A stretch of DNA of 64,000 nucleotides from Noviherbaspirillum aerium. Lineage in GTDB: Bacteria > Pseudomonadota > Gammaproteobacteria > Burkholderiales > Burkholderiaceae_D. This document shows positions 19,517 through 27,921 of this stretch, in pieces. Where the stretch lies: positions 242,714-306,713 of the forward strand of contig NZ_VFAH01000006.1 in assembly GCF_008929045.1 (NCBI RefSeq), read 5' to 3'. The translations under genes were made by a program, and so were the position numbers. Numbering within the stretch: position 1 is the first letter of the stretch; every line of letters begins with the position of its first letter. The notes beneath the pieces were generated by a model, which worked only from the letters and a program-made list of their open reading frames with translations, was not told the origin of the DNA and searched no databases.

Positions 19517-20154
19517 TGGACATTAAAAAACTGCAATCCACCGTGATCGACGCGCTAGAAGATGTCAAGGCGCAAGATATCAAGGTATACGACACCGTCC
19601 ATCTGACCAGCATGTTCGACCGTCTTGCCATCGCATCCGGCACCTCCAACCGCCAGACCAAGGCGCTGGCCGCCTCGGTGCGCGACAAGGTCAAGGAAAA
19701 CGGAGGCCAGATCGTCAGCATCGAGGGCGAAGACACCGGCGAATGGGTGCTGGTCGACCTCGGCGACATGGTGGTCCACATCATGCAGCCGGCGATCCGC
19801 GACTATTACCGCCTGGAAGAGATCTGGGGCGACAAGGAAGTGAAGTTCGGCGCCGCCAAGCGTATTTCCAAGCGCACCGCCTCGGAGGACGCCAGCGCCG
19901 AAGAGGCGCCGAAGCGCCGTCCGCGCGTCGCCGCCGTTGCCGTGACCCAGGCGCTCGACGATGATGACGAGCCGAAGAAGCCGGCACGCAAGTCCCCGGC
20001 CAGGAAGACAGCGGCGCCGAAGGCTCCCGCCGGCAAGACCGTCAGGGTTTCCGCATCGAAGACTGCCGCGCCGCGCAAGACGGCAAGCAAGACAGCCAGC
20101 AAGACAGCGGCCAAGCCCGCCGTCAAGCGCGCTCCGCGAAAGGCGGCCGAATAA
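19516..20154 (+). CDS. rsfS: Ribosomal silencing factor RsfS with long basic tail
   Basis: RsfS binds ribosomal protein uL14 and blocks subunit joining under starvation. Residues 1 to about 115 form the usual RsfS domain (DTVHLTSMFD, RDYYRLEEIWG). The remaining 90 or so residues are not part of the core: a short acidic stretch (LDDDDE) followed by Lys/Ala/Pro/Thr-rich repeats such as KTASKTASKTAAK, resembling histone H1-like tails. The tail may bind RNA or DNA; that is an inference. Gene order nadD-rsfS-rlmH is typical. Confidence 0.94.
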   Translation: MDIKKLQSTVIDALEDVKAQDIKVYDTVHLTSMFDRLAIASGTSNRQTKALAASVRDKVKENGGQIVSIEGEDTGEWVLVDLGDMVVHIMQPAIRDYYRLEEIWGDKEVKFGAAKRISKRTASEDASAEEAPKRRPRVAAVAVTQALDDDDEPKKPARKSPARKTAAPKAPAGKTVRVSASKTAAPRKTASKTASKTAAKPAVKRAPRKAAE

Positions 20155-20160
20155 GCCATC

Positions 20161-20631
20161 ATGCAGCTTGTCATTGCCGCAGTCGGCCACAAGATGCCGG
20201 GCTGGATCGAGGACGGTTTTCAGGAATACGCCAAGCGCATGCCGCCGGAATGCCGGATCCAGCTTAAGGAGATCAAGCCGGTCGAGCGCTCCGGCAGCAA
20301 GACCGCCGAAACCGTGATGGCGCTGGAGCGCGCCAAGATCGAGGCGGCCATCCCCAAGGGCGCCCGCATCATCGCTCTCGATGAGCGCGGCAAGGACCTT
20401 ACCACCATGCAATTGTCGCAGTTGCTGACGCAGTGGCAACAAGACGGCCGTGATGTTACATTCCTCATAGGCGGCGCCGACGGGCTGGACGCCGGCCTGA
20501 AGGCCTCGGCCGACATGCTGGTCAGGATTTCCAGCCTGACCCTGCCGCACGGGATGGTGCGGGTACTGCTTGCGGAACAGCTTTACCGCGCCTGGTCGAT
20601 CACGCAAAACCATCCTTATCACCGAGTATAG
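20161..20631 (+). CDS. rlmH: 23S rRNA pseudouridine-1915 N3-methyltransferase
   Basis: SPOUT-fold methyltransferase acting on m3-psi1915 in helix 69 of 23S rRNA. Full-length (156 residues) with the trefoil-knot SAM motif [10 protein letters not shown] and the C-terminal YRAWSI...YHR ending. Six bases after rsfS, same operon. Confidence 0.96.
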   Translation: MQLVIAAVGHKMPGWIEDGFQEYAKRMPPECRIQLKEIKPVERSGSKTAETVMALERAKIEAAIPKGARIIALDERGKDLTTMQLSQLLTQWQQDGRDVTFLIGGADGLDAGLKASADMLVRISSLTLPHGMVRVLLAEQLYRAWSITQNHPYHRV

Positions 20632-20643
20632 AAAACCAGGTCC

Positions 20644-21264
20644 ATGAAACCGGCAGATACCAAGATTTACCTCGCGTCCAAGAGCCCGCGCCGGCGAGAA
20701 CTCCTGCGCCAGATCGGCGTCGATTTCGAACTGCTGCTGCTGCGCGATGTCACGCCGCGCGGCCCCGAAGTGAGCGAGGAAGTGCGCACCGGAGAAGCGC
20801 CGCTCGATTACGTAACCCGCGTGACCAAGGAAAAAGGCGAATTCGCCACCAAGGTCATGCTGATGCGCCGCCTGCCGATCCGCCCGGTGCTGAGCGCCGA
20901 CACCACCGTCGTCGTCGACGACCGCATCCTCGGCAAGCCGGCCGACCGCGATGAAGCGGTGGAAATGCTGCGGTCCATGTCCGGACGCACCCACCAGGTC
21001 CTGACCAGCGTCGCCCTGCATCACGACGATCAGCACTGGCAGGTGACGCAGGTATCCGAAGTGCGCCTGGCCAAACTTTCCGAAGACCGCATCCGCGCCT
21101 ACTGCGCGACCACCGAACCCTACGACAAGGCAGGCGCCTACGGCATCCAGGGTCTGGCCTCGGTCTTCATCGAACACATCTCGGGCAGCTATACGGGCAT
21201 CATGGGGTTGCCGCTGCACGAGACCGCAGAATTATTAAATCAAGCCGGCATACCCGTTTTATGA
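20644..21264 (+). CDS. maf: Maf-family nucleoside triphosphate pyrophosphatase
   Basis: House-cleaning pyrophosphatase that hydrolyses non-canonical or excess nucleotides such as dTTP/UTP. Starts with YLASKSPRRRELL, has the SADTTVVVDD catalytic segment and the GxYGIQGLA motif near the end. Its stop overlaps the rng ATG by four bases (ATGA). Confidence 0.94.
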   Translation: MKPADTKIYLASKSPRRRELLRQIGVDFELLLLRDVTPRGPEVSEEVRTGEAPLDYVTRVTKEKGEFATKVMLMRRLPIRPVLSADTTVVVDDRILGKPADRDEAVEMLRSMSGRTHQVLTSVALHHDDQHWQVTQVSEVRLAKLSEDRIRAYCATTEPYDKAGAYGIQGLASVFIEHISGSYTGIMGLPLHETAELLNQAGIPVL

Positions 21265-22724
21265 GCGAAGACATCCTCATCAACATCACCCCACAGGAAA
21301 CCAGGGTCGCATTGATCCTGCAAGGCGCAGTTCAGGAACTCCATATCGAACGCACATTGTCGCGCGGCATGGCGGGCAATATCTATCTCGGCAAGGTGGT
21401 GCGCGTGCTGCCCGGCATGCAGTCGGCCTTCATCGACATCGGCCTCGAGCGCGCGGCCTTCCTGCACGTGGCCGACATCTGGGAAGCGCGGCCGCACGAC
21501 AATTCCAACACGCCGGCCACGCCGATCGAAAAGCTGCTCTACGACGGCCAGGCAGTGATGGTCCAGGTCATCAAGGACCCGATCGGCACCAAGGGCGCGC
21601 GCCTGTCGACGCAGATCTCCATCGCCGGCCGCATGCTGGTCTACCTGCCGCAGGATTCGCACATCGGCATTTCTCAGCGCATCGAAAAGGAATCCGAACG
21701 GGAGATGCTCAAGGAAAGGGTGCAGAAGCTGCTGCCGGCCGAGGAAAAGGGCGGCTTCATCATCCGCACCATGGCCGAGGATGCGAGCGAGGCCGACCTG
21801 CAGATGGACATCGACTATCTGCGCAAGACCTGGGCCACCATTACGCAACAGGCTCGCACCAAGCCCGCGCCCAGCCTGCTCTACCAGGACCTGAACCTGG
21901 CGCAGCGGGTGCTGCGCGACTTCGTCAATGACGATACCTCGACCATCCAGATCGATTCGCGCGAGAACCACCAGATGCTGCAGCAGTTCGGCAAGACCTA
22001 CACGCCATCGGTCCTGTCCAAGCTGGTGCACTACACCGGCGAGCGACCGCTGTTCGACCTGTACGGCGTCGAGGAGGAAATCCAGCGCGCGCTCGGGCGG
22101 CGCGTCGATTTGAAATCGGGCGGCTACCTGATCATCGACCAGACCGAGGCGATGACCACCATCGACGTCAATACCGGCAGCTACGTCAACGGCCGCAACT
22201 TCGACGACACCATCTTCAAGACCAACCTGGAAGCCGCGCATGCGATCGCCCGCCAGCTGCGCCTGCGCAACCTGGGCGGCATCATCATCCTCGATTTCAT
22301 CGACATGGAAAACAGCGAGCATCGCAATGCGGTGCTCAGCGAACTGAACAAGGCCCTGGCGCGCGACCGCACCAAGGTGTCGGTGTCGGGCTTCTCGATG
22401 CTCGGACTGGTCGAGATGACGCGCAAGCGCACCCGCGAATCGCTCGCCCACATCCTGTGCGAAGTCTGCCCGGCCTGCTCCGGCAAGGGCCAGGTGAAGA
22501 CCGCGCGCACCGTCTGCTACGAAATCCTGCGCGAACTGCTGCGCGAAGCCAAGCAGTTCAATCCGCGCGAGTTCCGCATCCTTGCATCGCAGGTGGTGGT
22601 CGACATGTTCCTGGAAGAGGAATCCACCCATCTGGCGATGCTGGGCGACTTCATCGGCAAGCCGATTTCGCTGCAGGTGGAGAATGTGTATCACCAGGAG
22701 CAGTACGACATTATTCTGATGTAG
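21261..22724 (+). CDS. rng: Ribonuclease G
   Basis: Endoribonuclease of the RNase E/G family for 5' maturation of 16S rRNA and mRNA decay. An S1 domain (residues about 35-125), the DNase-I-like catalytic core with DVNTGS near 300, and a zinc-link region CEVCPACSGKGQ. Length 487 fits RNase G rather than the longer RNase E. Last gene of the core block; no clear terminator follows before IS debris. Confidence 0.95.
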   Translation: MSEDILINITPQETRVALILQGAVQELHIERTLSRGMAGNIYLGKVVRVLPGMQSAFIDIGLERAAFLHVADIWEARPHDNSNTPATPIEKLLYDGQAVMVQVIKDPIGTKGARLSTQISIAGRMLVYLPQDSHIGISQRIEKESEREMLKERVQKLLPAEEKGGFIIRTMAEDASEADLQMDIDYLRKTWATITQQARTKPAPSLLYQDLNLAQRVLRDFVNDDTSTIQIDSRENHQMLQQFGKTYTPSVLSKLVHYTGERPLFDLYGVEEEIQRALGRRVDLKSGGYLIIDQTEAMTTIDVNTGSYVNGRNFDDTIFKTNLEAAHAIARQLRLRNLGGIIILDFIDMENSEHRNAVLSELNKALARDRTKVSVSGFSMLGLVEMTRKRTRESLAHILCEVCPACSGKGQVKTARTVCYEILRELLREAKQFNPREFRILASQVVVDMFLEEESTHLAMLGDFIGKPISLQVENVYHQEQYDIILM

Positions 22725-22793
22725 AAGAATTTATCGGCGGTTCAACCGGTCAGTGCAACAGTTCCAATTTAATGGCACTTTCAGGAAAATTCG

Positions 22794-23276
22794 ATGCCAG
22801 GAACTGCTAGGCCGGGATTGTCTGCGCAGCAGAAGAAAGAACTGTGGAATCGCTGGAAGCATGGCCAGCCTTGAAGCGAGATTGGACGGGCGTTTGGCCA
22901 ACATGCCGGTTCCATTCACGGCGTCCTTTGAGCCAATGGCGGAATTGCCCCAAGAGAGCGGAAGCAGCGTAGAGATGCTCTGACCTTATCTGAACGCGGA
23001 GAAATCTCTCGAAGCCAAGCGGTGCAATGGCCACGACCCATGGGGCGGATATCGAGATGCAGGCCTCTCATGAAGCCGTTTACCGAAGTCTCTTCATTCA
23101 GGCGCCTGGTTTCCTGAAACGGGAATTGATCTCTCACTTGCGCAGCCGCAGAATGATGCGAAGGGGAAAAATATCAACTACAGAAGGCCAAGCACGGGGG
23201 CAAATCATTGATGCGGTCTCCATCCGGGAACGGCCGGCGCATGTAGAGGACCATGCTGTGCCAGGCTATTGGAGAT
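22794..23276 (+). pseudogene. Degenerate IS30-family transposase
   Basis: Fragments in several frames spell out an IS30-type transposase: LSAQQKKELWNRWKHG at the start (ATG 22794), then IGRAFGQHAGSIHGVL and a stop, then ANGGIAP and LTLSERGEISR, and finally YRSLFIQAPGFLKRELI with SIRERPAHVEDHAVPGYW. The middle is partly deleted and the C-terminal catalytic third is missing. Clearly inactive; a relic of transposition beside the effector candidates. Confidence 0.8.
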
Positions 23277-23282
23277 GGCGAT

Positions 23283-23384
23283 CTACTTTCGGGATCGGCG
23301 GGCAGGTTCTAGTGCGGTTTCACCCTGACCTGCCTGCTTCAGGACGCCAATGATCTGGCTTCGCGAAAAACGCGACTCCTTCAC
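23283..23384 (-). pseudogene. Truncated IS3-family OrfA fragment
   Basis: A 33-codon minus-strand piece reading VKESRFSRSQIIGVLKQAG is the typical N-terminus of an IS3-family OrfA helix-turn-helix protein (IS407-like). It stops soon after and adjoins the IS30 remnant end to end. Confidence 0.65.
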
Positions 23385-23547
23385 GCAGAACTTCCTCTTT
23401 CCGATTTTGCAAAATTCCCCCTTCAACGCCGCTCGCTTTTCGGAAGAAACTGCCCGACTCGTCACCGATTAATGAATTAAAACGGTCTCGTCGAAAATTC
23501 TGAAAGTCGGTGGAATATTTATCGTAGTTTTAATTTATCACTGCACC

Positions 23548-23576
23548 GGAACTACTTTCCTGCACTCCTCCACTCA
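23548..23576 (+). promoter_or_regulatory. hrp-box-like promoter (HrpL sigma factor type)
   Basis: GGAACT at 23548, 16 bases, then CCACTCA at 23570. The known HrpL consensus is GGAACC-N15/16-CCACNNA, so there is one mismatch. It points at the 116-residue gene 160 bases downstream; 84 of those bases are a MITE-like insertion. Confidence 0.6.
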
Positions 23577-23620
23577 CCAGAGTGCAGCTTGAAATTATCA
23601 ATACTGCACTATTTTTAATA

Positions 23621-23704
23621 AGAGCGTCTATCAAATGACGATGACAAGGCGCGCCGACGAAGACAGTACAGACGTGCGGCAAGCGGCATTGTGATAGACG
23701 CTCT
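23621..23704. mobile_element. MITE-like inverted-repeat element, copy 1 (84 bp)
   Basis: Ends are perfect 13-bp inverted repeats (AGAGCGTCTATCA and its complement). A second, 102-bp copy with the same interior (GACAGTACAGACGT, CGGCAAGCGGCATT) lies at 37162-37263. No coding capacity. It sits between the hrp box and the gene it should drive. Confidence 0.75.
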
Positions 23705-23735
23705 AAATATTTTCTACTTTAAGGAGCAAACAGAT

Positions 23736-24086
23736 ATGGGAGTTGCAATCAATAGTGGATCAATGGTTTCTGGAAACCCCATTCAAACCGGCGCGGACGA
23801 CAATCGGGAAAACCTGAAGAAGACTCTGCAGGATCCCAATACCTCCACTCAAGAAACACAGAATGCACTTGGCAAGCTGTACCAGCAGAATGGCATGAAG
23901 ATTGAGAAAGGTAATGCTTCCGAGGATGAGAAGAATGAGTATCAGCTGATTGACAATCTAAGGTCTGGAAACCTTTCCGGTTCGGATCGTGAGCAATTCA
24001 ATTCCCAGCTGGGCATCAATGCGGAACGGCTTGCGGAAGTCGAGAAGCAGTTCCAGCGGCCAGAAGTCGGTGTAGGAAGCATTTAA
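23736..24086 (+). CDS. 116-residue polar protein, candidate type III secreted protein
   Basis: Unrecognised protein rich in Asn, Gln, Ser and Glu, with no membrane segment. ATG 23736 follows AAGGAG at good spacing; a longer opening at 23691 lies inside the repeat element. The first 20 residues carry no acidic amino acid and include aliphatic residues at positions 3-5, a pattern described for Pseudomonas syringae type III signals. With the upstream hrp-box match, I infer a secreted helper or effector. The body is predicted helical. It could also be an unrelated orphan from transfer; no homologue is recognised. Confidence 0.6.
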   Translation: MGVAINSGSMVSGNPIQTGADDNRENLKKTLQDPNTSTQETQNALGKLYQQNGMKIEKGNASEDEKNEYQLIDNLRSGNLSGSDREQFNSQLGINAERLAEVEKQFQRPEVGVGSI

Positions 24087-24917
24087 TCTTAATTAGCTGT
24101 AGTAGCTCCTCTCCGATCTGACAGTTGTTCGAGTTGATATGGGCGATTGTCAGGTCAAGTTCAGATGTTATTGTGGTGATTTATCGCGCCATGCTTCCTT
24201 TCCGCCCAACAGAGTTTGCATCGGTGTGCCGCCGTTGCGTACGGCCCGGGCCGGACTAATCCGGATATTCCGGACGGAGCTCGGCGATTCCGCGCCGAAG
24301 CACGTTGTTACTGGTTCTCGCGCCAAACACAACCTAAATCGCCGATAACATATCGTACCGTTTGCCCTGCCTCTGAATCGATCGAATGACAAAAGATCGG
24401 ACGCCGCGTCCTCTCGGCATCGCTTGACGTTGGTAATCAATATTGCTGCCTGCCTCTGTACGTGCTTTGAGGGCAGGATGCGCTCGCCTGCGTGCCGCTC
24501 CCGGTACGCTGATCGGCAATGATGAAGGAGAACTGCAGCGCTATTGCCCTGTACTTCACTTCATGCACACGTTTCGCATGACTGCAGGGACGACACCACA
24601 GCTACGGGTATGTTCATGACATATCCGGGCCAAAGCTTGCGTAGCCACCCTCCTCCCGCCCCGTCTTTGAATCTGAAGAGCGACGTCGCTGGCCTTCTCA
24701 GGACATCATTCTTTATCCGGTGCCTCACTGCGGCCGGTCTCTTCCATGTTGGCCGGAGCGCAGTCCTGGCACGCTGCAGACTAAGCAGCCATCGCGCCGC
24801 TCACCGGAAATGGTTCATGGCAGGGTTATTTTCCCGGTACAGACATCGCTTGAAGCGTGTCCATGAATGCACCCGCTGGCGTCATTCATGAAGCCGCGAT
24901 ACCGACCAATATTCAAT
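24087..24917. other. Long non-coding stretch between two hrp-box genes
   Basis: No ORF here has a plausible start, length and composition, and no transposase fragment could be identified with confidence. It may be decayed mobile DNA, as in the region just before it. Confidence 0.5.
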
Positions 24918-24945
24918 GGAACCAAAAGCATCAAGCTGGCACTCA
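24918..24945 (+). promoter_or_regulatory. hrp-box-like promoter for the ankyrin/J-domain gene
   Basis: Perfect GGAACC at 24918, 15 bases, then GCACTCA at 24939 (one mismatch to CCACNNA). The gene's ATG is 90 bases downstream. Confidence 0.6.
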
Positions 24946-25035
24946 CGTTGACGCTTATTCCAGACCGTGGCGCGCCATGAGTGAACTTTCACTTGGTGGT
25001 GCCGACGCATCGCGTACTTATTCAATACAGATCCC

Positions 25036-27408
25036 ATGAAAATTCCCAGCACAAACATTCATTTCTATCTAAAGAATGCAAATAATGAGCCTAAGACGCA
25101 GACACCGAGCTACGCCAATGTGATCGAGCACAATTTGCAGCAGCCTAATAAGGCAAGCTGCATTGCAAAAACAAGATGGAATGTAGGATTCGGCGTGTTT
25201 ACGAAAAATGTGCCGATGCCCTCCCCAACCGTCAGAGCCATTGACAGGTTGAAGTTTCCGCAGGCCGGCGATATGGCAAGCCGCGTGAACGGAATCCTAC
25301 TTTTGGCAGAGCGGGAACCCGATCCGGCTTCTCCAAGCAGAGCGCATGATCGCGGCACGATACTTCATGTGGCAGCCGCGGCTTACCGCAATCCAGTGCA
25401 GCCCACGGGACTGATGTCCGGCCTGCTAGGACTTAACAGGTTCCCAGTCGATGCACAGGACAAGTACCAGCAAACCGCATTGCATGTGGCAGCGAAACTG
25501 GGTGCGGCCGAGGCAGTTACAGCATTGGTGGGCCTCGATACCCACTATACTTTTCTTGACCTGAGAGACAGTTTAGGAAAAACCGCGTTCGAGCTAGCCC
25601 TCGCCACCGGTGCGGCAGGCAGTGCGGCAAGGGAGGCCTTTTACGCTCTTCCAGGTGGTCTTTATGATGCATGGAAACCGACCCAAGTCAGGACAATGCT
25701 GCAGGGACCTAATCCGCATCCCAATCAGTTGCAGTTCCAGTTAAACGCAAGGCAGTTCGATGTGAACTACCGGTTTCCAGACGCTGCCGGCGACACGCTT
25801 TTCCATATCGCCGCCAAACAGTATGACATTGCCAGCGGAAATCAATCTCCGGGAGGATTGATCCGTGCCATATTGGAACACCCCGGCGTTGATCCAAATG
25901 TCCGCAACAACGCCGGTGAGACGGCGCTGCATTGTGCCGCGAAAACCGGTTCTGAAGCCGCAATAATGGAAATCCTGCTGAACGAGCGCGCGCGCGCTGT
26001 CCTTCAAGCCGTGGACAACACCGGAAAATCAGTACTTCATTGCGCCGCGGGCGCAAACGCTCCTGGCGCCTTGAACCGGCTGCTTACAGTTCCAGAGCTT
26101 ACCCCTTTACTTCGTGCTCAAGACGGCGAAGGCAGGACGCCGCTTCATTATGCCGCCATGGCCGCAAGCGAGGCCTGTGCCCGTAGTTTGCTCGCGCGTC
26201 CAGATATCGGTCTCACCGTCACAGATTCCGCAGGCAGAATGGCGGTTCACTATGCAGCGGCATCTCCGAACGGCGCCGCCTTTGGCGCCTTCGAAAGATT
26301 TCCGGAAAAAGTTGACTTCAATGCGCAAGACGGCCACCGAATGACTCCGCTTCACCATGCCATGCGAACAGGCAGTCTGGATGCCGTAGTCGGCTTGCTG
26401 ACCCATGGGGAAAACAGCCTTCCGGCGCTGGACGTTAACGGCATGCGCCCGCTTGACCATGCGCTGCATTCCAACCGTGCCGATGTTCTCGACGCCGCAA
26501 CCGTAAACAGGAAAGGGTGGGATGCGCTGAATTCGATCGACCAGAACGGGAGGACACTGCTTCACCGTGCGGCGATGTACGAAGGCACTTCGCCGGAAGT
26601 CTGGGGAATATTGTTGAAGCATCTGAAGCCGAAACTCAGCATCAATGACAAGACCGGTCGAACGGCTCTGTATTACGCTGCGGTTTCCCCGAACGCAACT
26701 CACATCGATAGCATGCTGAACAATGCGCAGTTTTCTCTCAATACCCGGGACTATGAGGGAAGAACGATATTGCATCACGCAGCGCAGTCGGGACATTCGG
26801 CTGTTGTAGAAAGATTGTTGCTGGATGAAACGATCGACATTTTCTTAAAAGACCATCAGGGCCGTACAGCATACGATCTGGCGCTCCTTAGACGAGATGT
26901 GGATGCCTCCTTAATTGTCAATTTGCTTTTTGGTGAGGAAAAGCGTCGTCCCCACCAATCGAGGCCGTCTGGACCTTCCGGGCCCAGCTATGGGGCTGGG
27001 CGACCGCAGCCACAGCCGACGGCGTCAGGGAGCGGAGCTGGTCCTTCCACCAGTGCTGGAGGGCCTCGGCCGCAAAGCCCGATTTCGTCCGAGGCAGACT
27101 TTAAGGACGCTACGTGGTGGGAAGCTAATGAGGGCGCAAAAGCCTTGGGTTTTCAACCGGGTCAGGTAGTAACTGCGGCTGCGGCCAGGAAAACGGCCAT
27201 GAAAATATTTACGGAAAACCATCCAGATAAGAACCTTGGAGCTTCGGAAGAACAAAAAGCCACTCGCCTCGAAACAACCCAGAAAGCAGCGGCTGCAAAG
27301 ACCACCATTGAGCAATACCTGGGACAATGGCAAACGCAACTGGACGCCGACCACAAAGAACAAGGTAGATCTGGCATTCCACCTGAGGCAAGTTTCGTCG
27401 TCGAATAG
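25036..27408 (+). CDS. Ankyrin-repeat protein with C-terminal J domain, candidate type III effector
   Basis: A 790-residue protein. Residues 1-90 are non-repetitive and begin MKIPSTNIHF, with no acidic residue before 18, like a type III signal. About 14 ankyrin repeats follow (roughly 105-630), with cores such as TALHVAAKLG, TALHCAAKTG and TPLHYAAMAA. A Pro/Gly/Ser/Gln-rich linker (about 635-690) leads to a J domain: an ALGFQPG helix, a basic helix and the HPDKN loop at 729-733, the motif that stimulates Hsp70 ATPase. Known analogy: P. syringae HopI1 also ends in a J domain. I infer delivery into a host cell to recruit host Hsp70 to an ankyrin-bound target. No strong ribosome site is seen before ATG 25036. 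Confidence 0.8.
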   Translation: MKIPSTNIHFYLKNANNEPKTQTPSYANVIEHNLQQPNKASCIAKTRWNVGFGVFTKNVPMPSPTVRAIDRLKFPQAGDMASRVNGILLLAEREPDPASPSRAHDRGTILHVAAAAYRNPVQPTGLMSGLLGLNRFPVDAQDKYQQTALHVAAKLGAAEAVTALVGLDTHYTFLDLRDSLGKTAFELALATGAAGSAAREAFYALPGGLYDAWKPTQVRTMLQGPNPHPNQLQFQLNARQFDVNYRFPDAAGDTLFHIAAKQYDIASGNQSPGGLIRAILEHPGVDPNVRNNAGETALHCAAKTGSEAAIMEILLNERARAVLQAVDNTGKSVLHCAAGANAPGALNRLLTVPELTPLLRAQDGEGRTPLHYAAMAASEACARSLLARPDIGLTVTDSAGRMAVHYAAASPNGAAFGAFERFPEKVDFNAQDGHRMTPLHHAMRTGSLDAVVGLLTHGENSLPALDVNGMRPLDHALHSNRADVLDAATVNRKGWDALNSIDQNGRTLLHRAAMYEGTSPEVWGILLKHLKPKLSINDKTGRTALYYAAVSPNATHIDSMLNNAQFSLNTRDYEGRTILHHAAQSGHSAVVERLLLDETIDIFLKDHQGRTAYDLALLRRDVDASLIVNLLFGEEKRRPHQSRPSGPSGPSYGAGRPQPQPTASGSGAGPSTSAGGPRPQSPISSEADFKDATWWEANEGAKALGFQPGQVVTAAAARKTAMKIFTENHPDKNLGASEEQKATRLETTQKAAAAKTTIEQYLGQWQTQLDADHKEQGRSGIPPEASFVVE

Positions 27409-27921
27409 CCCGCAAGGTAAGTCACCTGAACTCGGAACAAGCTGCATCAGGACCACGCTTGCGGCCGAGGCCAACCACAAGCGTGACTTACGCGATGCCA
27501 GGTAGCAGGAGGTGTGCACTCCTTCAAACTGACAAGCAACGCGCCTCGGGACCGATGCCGCGCATATCATGCCCGGCGCCTGGCCTGATGCAGGTTCTTC
27601 AATTCATTGAACACGGCTTTCGCCAGAGCACGCCGCCGCGCAAGAGCTTGAACGAACGGCACCCTCTGCGCCGGCCTCCTGTTTTTGCGGATATTGGTAT
27701 TGCACCCCAACGGCTACGCTTGCGAACGCTCGACCAGCCATTGCGCAATATAGTAACGGTCCGACTGGAACTGGCCGAACAGCCGGCGGCGCCCAAAGGC
27801 GCGTGGCTTGTCTTCATCGGCATTGCCGGCCGCAATCTCCCTGCCCGACAGTTCGCCGCCGTAATTGACGGCGAAGCGGCCGACGGCAGGCCGCCCGCAA
27901 TCATGATATGCAACAAAGCAA
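27409..27921. other. Intergenic region after the ankyrin/J gene, no supported gene
   Basis: No convincing gene. On the minus strand between about 27730 and 27915 a frame without any start codon reads protein-like (for example LFGQFQSDRYYIAQWLVERS) and could be a decayed small gene after the aldehyde dehydrogenase. I could not assign it. Confidence 0.35.

Noticed and set aside
19555..21219. A 554-codon minus-strand frame
   Set aside because: Antisense to rsfS, rlmH and maf; no recognisable protein features.
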